Positions 9,260-18,876 of a stretch of 64,000 nt of DNA are shown here, piece after piece. The DNA lies in contig JBBPIG010000008.1 of assembly GCA_038040445.1 (NCBI GenBank), forward strand, positions 208,820 through 272,819. Reading direction: 5' to 3'. The notes beneath the pieces are model-generated. The model had not been told where the DNA came from. It worked only from the letters and a program-made list of their open reading frames with translations, and did no database searches. The translations under genes and the position numbers were made by a program. The stretch's first letter is position 1. Each line of letters starts with the position of its first letter. This DNA comes from Acidobacteriota bacterium. GTDB taxonomy: Bacteria; Acidobacteriota; Blastocatellia; UBA7656.

Positions 9260-9814
9260 ATGCCTTTGTCAAAGAAGCTTCAGGAAGTCGTCGATAGGAT
9301 CTCGCACAACAGAGAGAAACTGCTTCAGTCGGTTTCCGGTTTGAGCGACACGCAGCTCAATCACAAAGCAGAGGAAACCGCGTGGTCGGTCAGCGACGTC
9401 CTCAATCACGTTTCGCTGACCGATGAAGCCAATGCAAAGCTCACCTCAAACATGCTCAAGCGAGCGCGTGCGAGCAGCCTGCCGCCCGATCCTTCGCCCG
9501 AAGCCTCAGTGATCCATTCGATGGACGACATATTCGCGCGAATGAACACTGCGAAGTTTCAAGCGCCCGAATTTGTCGCGCCTCATTCGCACTCACCCGT
9601 GGATGAATCGCTGGCCAGGCTCAACGCTTCTCGCGAGAGAATGCTGGCGAATGTGGAACAGCTCGACGGATATAATCTGAGCGAGCTCACTTATCCGCAC
9701 CCGTTCGCCGGAGACCTGAACACTTACCAATGGGTTTTGATGGCGGGCGCGCACGAGTTCAGACACGCCGAGCAGATCGATAGAATGAAATCGCAGCCCG
9801 GTTTTCCGGAGTGA
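9260..9814 (+). CDS. DinB family (DinB_2) protein
   Basis: 184 aa four-helix-bundle protein. LNHVSLTDEA (near residue 50) and AHEFRHAEQIDRM (near residue 165) supply the three histidines that bind a divalent metal in the DinB/YfiT superfamily. Members are probable thiol-dependent transferases or metal hydrolases; Bacillus DinB is damage-inducible, but this copy shows no LexA-type box that I can see. GGGAGAG precedes the ATG. It is followed by a heptad-type hairpin. Confidence 0.8.
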   Translation: MPLSKKLQEVVDRISHNREKLLQSVSGLSDTQLNHKAEETAWSVSDVLNHVSLTDEANAKLTSNMLKRARASSLPPDPSPEASVIHSMDDIFARMNTAKFQAPEFVAPHSHSPVDESLARLNASRERMLANVEQLDGYNLSELTYPHPFAGDLNTYQWVLMAGAHEFRHAEQIDRMKSQPGFPE

Positions 9815-9832
9815 GATCGAGGGGGACGGTGA

Positions 9833-9909
9833 GGTTCAGAGTTCAACCTTTAGGTTGCTTCCAACAGGTTGCTCTTCGAAAACAGCAAGCTAAAGCTTGA
9901 ACTCTGAAC
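9833..9909. repeat. Heptad inverted repeat, TTCAGAG type
   Basis: Left arm GTTCAGAGTTCAACCTTTAG and right arm CTAAAGCTTGAACTCTGAAC can pair. The units are those of the 1298-1412 repeat (TTCAGAG/CTCTGAA). It separates the DinB gene from the minus-strand carbonic anhydrase and probably ends both transcripts. Confidence 0.8.
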
Positions 9910-9910
9910 G

Positions 9911-10027
9911 CTACGGGCGCGGCGTCACTTGCAGGTTCTGGTTGTCCAGCGTGAACCCGACAAACCCGATCATCATTTCTTCCCAGGTCTGCGGCCCCCA
10001 GCGAACGGCCTTCGCCGGATCAGTTGG
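9911..10027 (-). pseudogene. C-terminal remnant of a monooxygenase/redoxin-type gene
   Basis: A 38-codon minus frame reads [20 protein letters not shown] then ends NLQVTPRP and TAG at 9911. The pattern DPxKxVxWGxQTWxEMMIGF is the C-terminal end of long copper/ascorbate-dependent monooxygenase or redoxin-cytochrome proteins frequent in Acidobacteria and Planctomycetes. Nothing upstream belongs to such a protein: the frame is closed at 10028 and the carbonic anhydrase stop overlaps it. It therefore looks like the scar of a deletion that placed a carbonic anhydrase next to the leftover tail. Confidence 0.55.
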
Positions 10028-10731
10028 TCATCCGAGCCGGCGAAAGGTTTATCTTCCCGCTGGCGAGACGATAGACTCCGGTTGCGATTCGCAGCTCTTT
10101 CTTTTCAACCAGTTCCTTTATGATGTCGCTCTGATCCAAAACGCTCTTGGTTTGAACCGCAACATTCTCATCGACAGCGAACGGGAGAATGTCTTTTGCG
10201 TCCGGATGCTTGCGCCGGGCGATAGCCACAGCGGGCTTGATCTTCTCGATGATGGCTTCGATGCCCGGAGAGAATTTGCCACCATCGACAGTTGCTTTCA
10301 CCGCCCCACAGGACTCGTGCCCGAGCACAAAGAGCAGCTTCGAGTGAAGGTGCTCGGCTGCGTACTCGATGCTCCCGAGCGTGACCGGGTCAACGACGTT
10401 TCCGGCGACGCGAACGACGAAAAGCTTGCCGAGCGATTCATCAAAGACGATCTCAGGCGGAACGCGCGAGTCCGAGCAACTAAGAACGATCGCATATGGA
10501 TGTTGTCCCTTTGTCAGCTCGGCTCGCTCGCGCTTGTAGTTTGCGTGGCTGTGCTTGCCCTTCACGAACCGCGTTTCCGTCCATCAGGCGCGCCAATAAA
10601 TCTGCCTTCGACGTGGAAGACTTCTCTGATGACGCGGGGAGAGATAGCGGCCCGAGAAACAACAGGGCCGCGGCGACGAGACAGTATCCGAGTCCGAGTT
10701 TGAGAGACGGACATTGCTCGATTCTTTGCAT
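10020..10731 (-). pseudogene. Exported beta-class carbonic anhydrase with a frameshift
   Basis: The N-terminal part starts at ATG 10731 behind GGAGGTT and encodes a signal peptide (LVAAALLFLGPLSLPASS) plus SKADLLARLMDGNA. The catalytic part lies in another frame and runs to 10020. It has the zinc and dyad residues CSDSRVPPE and GHESCGAV. The switch is near 10575-10580, where GCGGTTCGTG would need to be GCGCGGTTCGTG to read DGNARFVKGKHSHANYK, i.e. loss of one GC pair in a short repeat. The enzyme interconverts CO2 and bicarbonate, here in the periplasm. The rest of the coding sequence is undamaged, so the change is recent, or it is an assembly error. Confidence 0.8.
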
Positions 10732-10875
10732 GGTGAACCTCCGAGGATGGCTGCCATCCTATCGGCGTGGGTGCGGAATGCAACACGAGGTAGCATCGGC
10801 TTCGGCCTATGCAACGCCCTCCGGAGGTCTCATTGAAGAAACATGCTGCCGACATCATAATCAAGGTTCACGCAA

Positions 10876-13800
10876 ATGCAAGAGCCCCAAAGATCAAGTT
10901 TGATCATCTCGCGCGACTCGGCGACGCGACTATCAGCCGCCGCCGAGTGGCTCAATAGCTATTCTCTCGATGCAGAGATCCTGATCGTCTCTCCGACGCG
11001 AGAAGCCGGCGACGAATTCGTCCGCAATGCGGCGTTATCGTCAGGGGCTCGCTTCGGACTCCAGCGGCTTACGCTCGACCGGCTTGCTGCCAGCCTCGCC
11101 GCGCCGGTACTCGCTCTGCGAGGCCTGGCGCCGACGACAAGCCTATCGCTCGAAGCCCTCACCGCGCGCGCGATTCACTTGCTTGTGTCAGACGGAGCGC
11201 TTTCGTACTTCGCTCCGGTGGCGAAGCGGCCGGGGTTTCCACGCGCGGTCTCGCGTACGCTGGATGAGCTTCGAATGAACAAGGTAGACATCGAAGCGAT
11301 TCGTCGATTGCCGCGCGGCGGGCCGGATCTGGCCGCACTTGCCGAAAGCGTCGAACGCGAGCTTGCGTCGGCGAAGCTTGCCGATCGCTCCGCAATGTTC
11401 GAAGCCGCGACCCAAGCCGCAACAAGCGCGCTCCGTCCTTATCCGATAGGTCTGTCCTTGCTGATGCTCGATCTCTCGGTTGCTACCACTCGCGAAGCGG
11501 CCTTGCTTGAAGCGCTCGCCCAAACCGCGCCCCGCGTGCTCGCGATAGCAGCTCGAGGCGACACGCGAACGATCGCGAAGCTTCAGCCTGCAATGGGCTG
11601 TGAAGCCGAGGAAATCAGAGAGGGCGAACCAGCAAGCTCGCTCGCGACATTGAAGGCGCATCTGTTCGAAGACTCAAAGCCGGAGGAGTCGGAGCTGGAC
11701 GAAAGCGTCACGCTCAGCTCGTCGCCTGGCGAAGCGCGCGAATGCGTCGAGATCGCCCGCCGAATTCAAGCAGAAGCCGGGCGCGAAATCCCATTTGATC
11801 GAATCGCGGTCTTTCTGCGTTCAGCCGGCGAGTACCGTCCGCACCTCGTAGAAGCTCTCCGGCGCGCAGCGATTCCCGCCTATTTCGCGAGAGGCACGAC
11901 CCGGCCCGATCCCGCCGGGCGCGCGTTGCTCGCGCTGCTCGCGTGTAGAGCCGAGGACTTTTCCGCTCGCCGCTTCGCCGAGTACACCTCGCTCTCACAG
12001 GTGCCGGATCGCGAAGCTGCGCGCGACCCGGAAGCCGGCTGGACGCCGCCGCCGAACGAGCTTCTGCCGCGGGGGCTCGAACCTGAACCTTCCAGTGATA
12101 CCGAGTCAGAGGCGGAACCGTTGCCGGTCGATCTCGAAAACACGGCTGAGATTGGAGGCTCGCTTCGCGCGCCATGGCGGTGGGAGCGATTGCTTGTTGA
12201 CTCCTCGGTAATCGGCGGAAAAGAGCGATGGAGGAAGAGGATCGAAGGGCTCGAAGCTGAATTGCGATTGAGACGGCAGGAATTGATCGACGAAGGAGAA
12301 GAGACGCGCGCTGCGGGGCTTGATCGTCAGATTCGTGACATCGAACATCTTCGCGAGTTCGCGCTTCCGTTGATTGATGAGCTGGCGGCGTTACCTGATC
12401 GCGCGACCTGGGCAGAATGGTTGACTCATCTTCGCAAGCTTGCGCGGGCCGCGCTCCGAAATCCCGAGGGGGTGCTGGAGACGTTGGCCGAGCTTGAACC
12501 AATGTCGCCGGTCGGTCCGGTTGATCTCTACGAGGTTCAGATCGTTCTTGCGCCGCGTCTGCGCGAGCTGTCGGTTCCTCCGCCTCGCCGGCGCTACGGC
12601 GCGGTCTTCATCGGTTCAACCGACGCCGCGCGCGGAATGAGCTTCGATGTGGTGTTCGTGCCGGGGCTCGCCGAGAAGCTTTTCCCGCGAAAGCTGATCG
12701 AGGATCCGATACTTCTCGATGAGCAGCGCCGTCACATCGACGAGTGCGATTTGATGACTCAAAAAGATCGCGGGGACGCCGAGCGCCTCGCGCTGAGGCT
12801 GGCAGTGGGAGCCGCTTGCGAGCGAGTTCATCTGTCTTACCCGCGCATCGACGTTCAGCAAGCTCGCCCGCGCGTGCCTTCATTCTACGGACTCGAGGCT
12901 CTTCGCGCGGCGGAGGGTTATCTTCCCGGGTTCGACAAACTCGTATCGCGGGCGGAGTCGAGCGCGAGCGGGCGGCTCGGCTGGCCGGCGCCCACCGACC
13001 CACGGGTTGCGATCGACGAGGCGGAGTATGACCTGGCGCTTCTGGCGCCGCTGATTGGCGCCGACCCCGAGACAGTAGCGGGCACAGCCCACTATCTGCT
13101 CTCGACTAATCGTCATCTCGCGCGCGCATTGCGCGCTCGTTCAAGACGCTGGCTCAAGCGATGGACTCCGAGCGACGGACTTGTAGAACCGGATGATCTG
13201 GCTCGCGAAGCGCTCGCCGCCCATCAGCTCTCAGCGCGTTCGTTCTCGCCCACGGCGCTTCAGAACTACGCGGCCTGCCCGTATCGGTTTTTTCTTCAAG
13301 CCGTGCATCGGCTGCAGCCTCGCGAAGAACCGGCTGCCATCGAAGTGATCGATCCGCTCACGCGCGGGTCGCTGTTTCACAAGGTGCAGTACGAGGTGTT
13401 GACGATGCTGCGTGAGGCCGGGCTTTTGCCTCTCAATCCAGCGACGCGCGAGCGGGCTATCGCCCTGGTCGATGATGTGCTCAACCGGGTAGCATCGAGC
13501 TTTGAAGACAAGCTGGCGCCGGCGATCCCGCGTGTCTGGGAAGACGGCATCAACTCGATTCGCGCTGATCTGCGCGAGTGGCTTCGACGAGCTTCGGAGG
13601 CAGACGACGGATGGGTGCCTTACAAATTCGAGCTGTCGTTCGGGCTGGCCGATCGCGGCCGTGAAGACGAAGACCCGGCAAGCGTCGCCGACCCGGTGGC
13701 GGTCACCGGCGATTTGAAACTGCGAGGGTCTATCGACCTGGTCGAACGCCATGTCAGCGGCAAGCTTCGCGCGACCGATCACAAAACAGGCAAGGCGCGA

Positions 13801-14160
13801 GCGCGCGATGGAGTAGTCGTTGGCGGAGGCCAGCACTTGCAGCCGGTGCTTTACGCGCTGGCCTGCGAGAGGCTGCTCGAGGCGCCGGTCGAATCAGGGC
13901 GGCTTTATTACTGCACCAGCGCCGGCGGCTTCACGGCCGTCGAAGTTCCTCTCGATGACTTCAGCCGTGGCACTGCTGGAATAGTAATCGAAACGATCGG
14001 GCGGGCGCTTGCAGAAGGCTTTCTTCCGGCGGCCCCAGCACGAGGCGCCTGCGATTGGTGCGACTATCGCGCCGCGTGCGGGCCTCTCGAATACATCCGA
14101 ACATCGCGCAAGCCGGGCGACTTGCTGTTCGAGCTCAAGCGTCTGAGGGAGCTGCCGTGA
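10876..14160 (+). CDS. AddB-like helicase-nuclease subunit, pair 1
   Basis: 1094 aa. The N-terminus (SLIISRDSATRL, EILIVSPTREAGDEF) has the AddB layout but no Walker A motif, so this helicase half is expected to be inactive. The AddB signature GMSFDVVFVPGLAEKLFP is near residue 590. The C-terminal PD-(D/E)XK nuclease domain carries RGSLFHKV, LRGSIDLVE, ATDHKTGKAR and a later Q/Y helix. A cysteine in NYAACPYRFF (about residue 800) and three in CDWCDYRAACG (about 1058) form the Fe-S staple of AddB nucleases. AddAB resects double-strand breaks to a 3' tail for RecA. The stop overlaps the start of the AddA-like gene by GTGA, so the two are translationally coupled. Confidence 0.85.
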   Translation: MQEPQRSSLIISRDSATRLSAAAEWLNSYSLDAEILIVSPTREAGDEFVRNAALSSGARFGLQRLTLDRLAASLAAPVLALRGLAPTTSLSLEALTARAIHLLVSDGALSYFAPVAKRPGFPRAVSRTLDELRMNKVDIEAIRRLPRGGPDLAALAESVERELASAKLADRSAMFEAATQAATSALRPYPIGLSLLMLDLSVATTREAALLEALAQTAPRVLAIAARGDTRTIAKLQPAMGCEAEEIREGEPASSLATLKAHLFEDSKPEESELDESVTLSSSPGEARECVEIARRIQAEAGREIPFDRIAVFLRSAGEYRPHLVEALRRAAIPAYFARGTTRPDPAGRALLALLACRAEDFSARRFAEYTSLSQVPDREAARDPEAGWTPPPNELLPRGLEPEPSSDTESEAEPLPVDLENTAEIGGSLRAPWRWERLLVDSSVIGGKERWRKRIEGLEAELRLRRQELIDEGEETRAAGLDRQIRDIEHLREFALPLIDELAALPDRATWAEWLTHLRKLARAALRNPEGVLETLAELEPMSPVGPVDLYEVQIVLAPRLRELSVPPPRRRYGAVFIGSTDAARGMSFDVVFVPGLAEKLFPRKLIEDPILLDEQRRHIDECDLMTQKDRGDAERLALRLAVGAACERVHLSYPRIDVQQARPRVPSFYGLEALRAAEGYLPGFDKLVSRAESSASGRLGWPAPTDPRVAIDEAEYDLALLAPLIGADPETVAGTAHYLLSTNRHLARALRARSRRWLKRWTPSDGLVEPDDLAREALAAHQLSARSFSPTALQNYAACPYRFFLQAVHRLQPREEPAAIEVIDPLTRGSLFHKVQYEVLTMLREAGLLPLNPATRERAIALVDDVLNRVASSFEDKLAPAIPRVWEDGINSIRADLREWLRRASEADDGWVPYKFELSFGLADRGREDEDPASVADPVAVTGDLKLRGSIDLVERHVSGKLRATDHKTGKARARDGVVVGGGQHLQPVLYALACERLLEAPVESGRLYYCTSAGGFTAVEVPLDDFSRGTAGIVIETIGRALAEGFLPAAPARGACDWCDYRAACGPLEYIRTSRKPGDLLFELKRLRELP

Positions 14161-17100
14161 CGAAGCCTCACAAAGCGGCGCTCGCCGATCAAGCTGCGCG
14201 GGATCGGATTCGCAACGACTTCGACACAACTCTTGTCGTCGAGGCGGCAGCAGGCACGGGCAAGACCAGCGAGCTGGTTGGCCGCATCGTCGCGGGCATC
14301 AAGTCAGGCCGCGTCAAGCTCAATAAAATCGTCGCCGTCACCTTCACTGATGCCGCCGCCGGCGAGTTGAAGCTCCGTCTGCGAGACGCGATCGAACAAC
14401 ATCGCCAAGACCCGCAGTGTCCGGCTGAAGCTCGGGAGCTTCTTAAGGACTCGCTGCCGCAGCTTGAAGAAGCCCGCATCGGCACTATTCATTCCTTCTG
14501 CGCCGATCTGCTGCGCGAGCGTCCGGTCGAAGCCGGCATAGATCCTCTGTTCGATGTAGCCCCGGAAGACACTGCGCGGCCGCTATTCGAACTTGCATTC
14601 GATCGCTGGTTCGAACAGCAGCTTGCAAATCCCGGCGAAGCCGTTCGGCGCATTCTGAGAAGACGCCCACGCCGCGAATACCGTAGAGATCTTCCCGGCA
14701 TTCTCGCGCGCCGCCCGCGCGATGCGGGTCCCAAGCGCGCGCTTCGTGGCGCCGCGAGAGAGTTGATCGAGCGCCGCGATTTTCCGGCTCAGTGGCGGCG
14801 CAATCCCGAGTTCGATCTGGAAGCGGCGATTGATGGGTTGATCGCCGAAATGACCTCGCTTGCCCAGTGGGCGGACTCCGGCAGCGCAAACGACTACTTC
14901 TTGAAGTCGCTCAAAGAAATCAAGGTGTTCATCGAAGAGGTGAATCGCGTTGAAGAGGTTGCCGGCCGCGACTACGACGGACTTGAAGCAACGCTCACCG
15001 AGATGAATCGCGGCAAGCACTGGAAGTGGGTCGGCTATGCGTCGAGCAAGATCAGCTATCCGAGAGACGAGTTGATCGCGCGGCGCAACGCGGTCAAAGA
15101 GAGCTTGCAGGGTTTCGTCGATCAGGCTGGAGCCGACCTCGCTCCTCGACTGCGAGACGAGCTGTGGCCGGTGATTGAAGAATATGAAAGATTGAAAGAG
15201 CGCGCGGGCTGTTTGGACTTTTTGGATCTGTTGCTTCGCTCGCGCGACCTTGTAAAAGAGAACGCCTCGGTGCGAGCCGAGCTGCAACAACGCTTCACTT
15301 ACATTTTCGTGGATGAGTTTCAGGACACCGACCCGCTTCAAGCTGAGTTGCTGATGCTGTTGTCGGCAGACGATCCGAACGAAAAAGACTGGCGTCGCGT
15401 CCGTCCGGTTGCGGGCAAGCTGTTCATAGTCGGCGATCCGAAGCAGTCGATCTATCGTTTCCGCCGCGCGGATGTCGCGCTGTATGAACAGGTGAAACGC
15501 CAGATCAAGACCACCGGCGGAGACCTTCTCGAGTTGAACGTCAGTTTCAGGTCTGTGCCCGCTATTCAACAAGCGGTGAACGCCGCGTTCTCACGAGTCA
15601 TGGGCGCCACTCCCAGTCCGGCTCCTGGGGCCGGTTTGAAGGCAGGCTCGACGCAGGCTCGCTACGTGCCGCTCGCGCCTCACAGGTCCGGCGTTGATTC
15701 TCAACCGGCGATCGTTGCGTTGCCGGTGCCCGCCCCTTACGGCGATTACGGCAAGGTGGTCGAGTGGAAGATCGAAGAATCATTGCCCGGCGCGGTAGCG
15801 GCTTTCGTCGACTGGCTTGTGCGCGAAAGCGGTTGGACCATCACTGAGCGCGAGCATCCTGACGTGCAGGTACCCATCCGGCCTCGTCACGTGTGTTTGT
15901 TGTTCCGCCGATTCCGCAGCTTCATGACCGACGTCACCCGGCCGTACGTTCGCGCGCTCGAAGCCAGACGTCTGCCTCATCTGCTTGTCGGAGGAAGCTC
16001 TTTCCATTCGCGCGAAGAAGTCGAAGCGATCCGCAATGCGCTTGCCGCCATCGAGCGGCCCGACGACGAGCTTGCGCTGTTTGCGACTCTTAAGGGCCCG
16101 CTGTTCGCGATCAGCGATGCGCAGCTCCTGGCTTATCGATCCAGGTTTGCGACTTTGCATCCGTTCAAGCAAGTGCCCGAGGACTTGCCCGAGTCTCTGG
16201 TCGAAGTCGTCGACGCGCTTGCCGTATTGCGAGAGCTTCACCTGGGGCGCAATCGACGGCCTGTTGCGGACACCATCGGGCGATTGCTTGCGACGACGCG
16301 AGCGCACGCCGGATTTGCGAACTGGGCGACCGGGGAACAGGCGCTGGCAAACGTGACTCGGCTGATGGATATGGCCAGGCGAGCCGAGCAGGGCGGTCTG
16401 ATCTCGTTCCGCGCGTTTGTCGACTGGCTCGACGATCAGGCCGAGAACGGTGAAGCAGGCGATGCGCCGATCATTGAAGAAGGAGCGGAAGGCGTTCGCA
16501 TAATGACCGTTCACAAAGCGAAGGGACTCGAGTTCCCGGTCGTCGTGCTAGCCGATATGACTGCGAAAGAAGCGCGCGAGCCTTCGCGTTGGACCGACAC
16601 CGAAGCCGGTCTGTGCGTGATGAGGCTTGCAGGCTGCTTGCCGCCCGAGCTTCAAGAACATGCCGGCGACGAGCTGCAGCTCGAACGCGAAGAGGCCGCG
16701 CGAGTGCTGTACGTTGCCGCGACTCGCGCGCGCGATCTTCTGGTTGTCACCGCAGTGGGCGACGAGCGTCGCGAAGGCTGGCTCAGCGTTCTTGATCCCG
16801 CGATCTATCCGCCTGCGAAGGAGAGCTTCAAACCCGAGACTAATCATCCGCCGGGCTGTCCGGAGTTCGGCGCGGACAACGTGGCGTTTCGTCCGAAGAA
16901 CGGTCTGCGCAAACCAGGATCGGTGACGCCGGGCTTGCACAAACCGGAAGCAGGGGAGCACAGCGTTGCGTGGTGGGACCCGTCGGTGCTCGAGTTGAAC
17001 AGGCAGGATGAAATCGGCGCGAGGCTGAACAAGCTGCTCGCGGCTGATGAAGAAGGCAAGCGCTCAGAGCAAGGCATTCGCGATCACTCGGAGTGGCAAG

Positions 17101-17822
17101 AGAACCGCACTCGCGTTCGTGATCGGGCCAGCGCGCCGAGCGTGAGGGTCGTAACGGCGACCGAGCACGCAAAGGGAGAAGAGCAAAGGGCGAAGAGCGA
17201 AGAGCAAAACGCTGCGGCGATGTCTCATACACCGGTGCAAGCTGACCCGCCAGTTGGACAGTTAGACTTGTTCGCCGCCCCACCGCCGCCTTCTTCGCGA
17301 TCCGGAGTAACCGTCGACAGCGGCGCGATCCCCGACGTAGCTGTTGAATCGGCCGGCATCGACTTCTCGCGCCCGCATGGCAAACGCTTCGGGACTCTCG
17401 TTCACGCGGTGCTGTCTCTGGTAGATCTGAACGCGGATGCCGCAGGCGTGCAAGCGGCTGCGGAACTTCAAGGCCGATTGTTGGGCGCGGGCGCTGAAGA
17501 AATCAACGCCGCAAAAGAGACGGTCACGCGCGCGTTGGCTCATCCGCTTCTGCGACGCGCCGCCGCGGCCTCGCTTGCGGGTCGCTGCAGACGCGAGAGT
17601 CCGATAGCAATCAAACTCGAAGACGGGATGCTGGTTGAAGGAATCGTTGATCTGGCGTTTATCGATGAAACCGATCCCGGCATGTGGATCGTGGTGGATT
17701 TTAAAACCGACTTCGAGATTGGAGGAAGGCTTGAGGAATATCGCGAACAGATCGCGCTTTACAGCGAGGCAATTGCACGGGCAACCAAGCAGCGGGCCAC
17801 CGGCGTGCTGCTAAGGTTATAG
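14157..17822 (+). CDS. addA: AddA-like UvrD-family helicase-nuclease, pair 1
   Basis: 1221 aa from GTG 14157, which overlaps the previous stop (GTGA) and follows GAGGGA; the frame is open further upstream but that overlaps AddB-1. Superfamily 1A helicase motifs are complete: Walker A EAAAGTGKT (about residues 28-36), Walker B IFVDEFQDTDPLQ (about 381), motif III IVGDPKQSIYRFR, motif V TVHKAKGLEFPVV, motif VI ARVLYVAATRARD. The C-terminal nuclease has GTLVHAVL, EGIVDLAF, VVDFKTD and EEYREQIALY, without Fe-S cysteines, as in typical AddA. A linker near residue 1005 (KGEEQRAKSEEQ) is encoded by heptad repeats. The length is near the family norm. Confidence 0.9.
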   Translation: MTKPHKAALADQAARDRIRNDFDTTLVVEAAAGTGKTSELVGRIVAGIKSGRVKLNKIVAVTFTDAAAGELKLRLRDAIEQHRQDPQCPAEARELLKDSLPQLEEARIGTIHSFCADLLRERPVEAGIDPLFDVAPEDTARPLFELAFDRWFEQQLANPGEAVRRILRRRPRREYRRDLPGILARRPRDAGPKRALRGAARELIERRDFPAQWRRNPEFDLEAAIDGLIAEMTSLAQWADSGSANDYFLKSLKEIKVFIEEVNRVEEVAGRDYDGLEATLTEMNRGKHWKWVGYASSKISYPRDELIARRNAVKESLQGFVDQAGADLAPRLRDELWPVIEEYERLKERAGCLDFLDLLLRSRDLVKENASVRAELQQRFTYIFVDEFQDTDPLQAELLMLLSADDPNEKDWRRVRPVAGKLFIVGDPKQSIYRFRRADVALYEQVKRQIKTTGGDLLELNVSFRSVPAIQQAVNAAFSRVMGATPSPAPGAGLKAGSTQARYVPLAPHRSGVDSQPAIVALPVPAPYGDYGKVVEWKIEESLPGAVAAFVDWLVRESGWTITEREHPDVQVPIRPRHVCLLFRRFRSFMTDVTRPYVRALEARRLPHLLVGGSSFHSREEVEAIRNALAAIERPDDELALFATLKGPLFAISDAQLLAYRSRFATLHPFKQVPEDLPESLVEVVDALAVLRELHLGRNRRPVADTIGRLLATTRAHAGFANWATGEQALANVTRLMDMARRAEQGGLISFRAFVDWLDDQAENGEAGDAPIIEEGAEGVRIMTVHKAKGLEFPVVVLADMTAKEAREPSRWTDTEAGLCVMRLAGCLPPELQEHAGDELQLEREEAARVLYVAATRARDLLVVTAVGDERREGWLSVLDPAIYPPAKESFKPETNHPPGCPEFGADNVAFRPKNGLRKPGSVTPGLHKPEAGEHSVAWWDPSVLELNRQDEIGARLNKLLAADEEGKRSEQGIRDHSEWQENRTRVRDRASAPSVRVVTATEHAKGEEQRAKSEEQNAAAMSHTPVQADPPVGQLDLFAAPPPPSSRSGVTVDSGAIPDVAVESAGIDFSRPHGKRFGTLVHAVLSLVDLNADAAGVQAAAELQGRLLGAGAEEINAAKETVTRALAHPLLRRAAAASLAGRCRRESPIAIKLEDGMLVEGIVDLAFIDETDPGMWIVVDFKTDFEIGGRLEEYREQIALYSEAIARATKQRATGVLLRL
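17171..17210. repeat. In-frame heptad repeat in AddA-1 linker
   Basis: Units AGCAAAG, GGCGAAG, AGCGAAG and AGCAAAA follow at a 7-nt period inside the coding frame. They encode AKGEEQRAKSEEQN in the linker between the helicase and nuclease domains. The unit type equals that of the intergenic repeat at 51611-51720. Confidence 0.75.
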
Positions 17823-17850
17823 TCACTTCAGCTTGCTATCGAGCAAACGA

Positions 17851-18876
17851 ATGAAAGGCAACATCTCAATTGCTGAACTGAAAGCCGGAGAGGAAATCTG
17901 GCTCGCTGTTGCCGTGACCTCGGCTCGCGAGATCAGACCGCAACAAGGTAGGCCTTTCTTGCTCGCCAGTGCCCGAAACGCAAGCGGAACCATCGCGCTG
18001 AAAATACCAACCGAGATTCTCAAGTCAACACCGAAGCCAGGGTTGTGGGGAATCGTTGGCCGCCTCGAGACATTTCAGAATCAGCCGCAGTTCGTAGTCT
18101 CGGAACTCAGACCAATCACCGTCGACAAGTATCGAGAGCTGCAGAACGCTGAACCTCTCTTACCGCGGGCGTTCACGCTCGACATCGAAACCATCCCGGT
18201 TCCCGCTTTCAAAGAAAGAGCAGCCACTCGCCTGGAGCGCGCAATGCAACGCGGAAAGATGAGCGAGGAACAACACCAGAGATACTTCGAGGACCAGGCC
18301 GCCGAAGAAGAGCGCGCTTACAGATCGGGCTCGCTCGCGGCTACATCCGGGCGAGTGTTGTCTATAGCCATGCACATTGGGCCCATCGGCGGCGTCGAAA
18401 TAGAAGGCGTCGAGCAGAGCGAAAGCGAACACGTGTTTGGCATCGACGCCGACGGACAAGAACAAAGCGAACAACAAACGCTGACGGATTTTATCGCGCT
18501 GATGCGGAGCTTCGACGCTGACATCGATGAACTTGTCGGCCATAACATCATCGGCTTCGATCTCCCGTTCATTTTTCAACGCTGTTTGGTCAACGGGATC
18601 GCTGTTCGGCCGTTCGTTAATCTTGCGGAGTTCAACGTGCGAGGCGTCTACGACACGATGCATCGCTGGTGGTTGGGCTCGAAGAACCGAGTTGCACTCG
18701 ACGACATAGCCTGGGCGCTTGGAATTCCATCGAGCAAGACGGATGAAGTCGAGGGAAGCCGAGTGTTCGAGTTGTATCAAGCAGAAAGGCTCACCGAGAT
18801 TCGCGAATACAACCTGAACGACGTGCGTGTGACGCGCAAGGTTTATGAGCGAATGGTGTCTGGCTTCGGAAGGTAA
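17851..18876 (+). CDS. OB-fold plus PolB-type 3'-5' exonuclease domain protein
   Basis: 341 aa from the ATG at 17851 (a TTG at 17833 is the alternative). Residues about 5-95 resemble an OB-fold nucleic-acid-binding domain of the kind in YhaM (GEEIWLAVAVTSAREIR, GRPFLLASARN). From about residue 110 the protein matches the predicted DNA polymerase B-like 3'-5' exonuclease family: exo I FTLDIETIP, exo II LVGHNIIGFDLPF, exo III YNLNDVRVTRKVYE. The acidic residues needed for two-metal catalysis are present. The gene follows AddA-1 by 28 bases and probably shares its transcript, suggesting single-strand DNA trimming alongside AddAB. Confidence 0.75.
   Translation: MKGNISIAELKAGEEIWLAVAVTSAREIRPQQGRPFLLASARNASGTIALKIPTEILKSTPKPGLWGIVGRLETFQNQPQFVVSELRPITVDKYRELQNAEPLLPRAFTLDIETIPVPAFKERAATRLERAMQRGKMSEEQHQRYFEDQAAEEERAYRSGSLAATSGRVLSIAMHIGPIGGVEIEGVEQSESEHVFGIDADGQEQSEQQTLTDFIALMRSFDADIDELVGHNIIGFDLPFIFQRCLVNGIAVRPFVNLAEFNVRGVYDTMHRWWLGSKNRVALDDIAWALGIPSSKTDEVEGSRVFELYQAERLTEIREYNLNDVRVTRKVYERMVSGFGR

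Noticed and set aside
10876..18876. Defence system of the Gabija or Zorya type around the UvrD-like helicases
   Set aside because: Both helicases have full AddA/RecB nuclease architecture with AddB partners; no TOPRIM-OLD, ZorA/B or other hallmark proteins occur.
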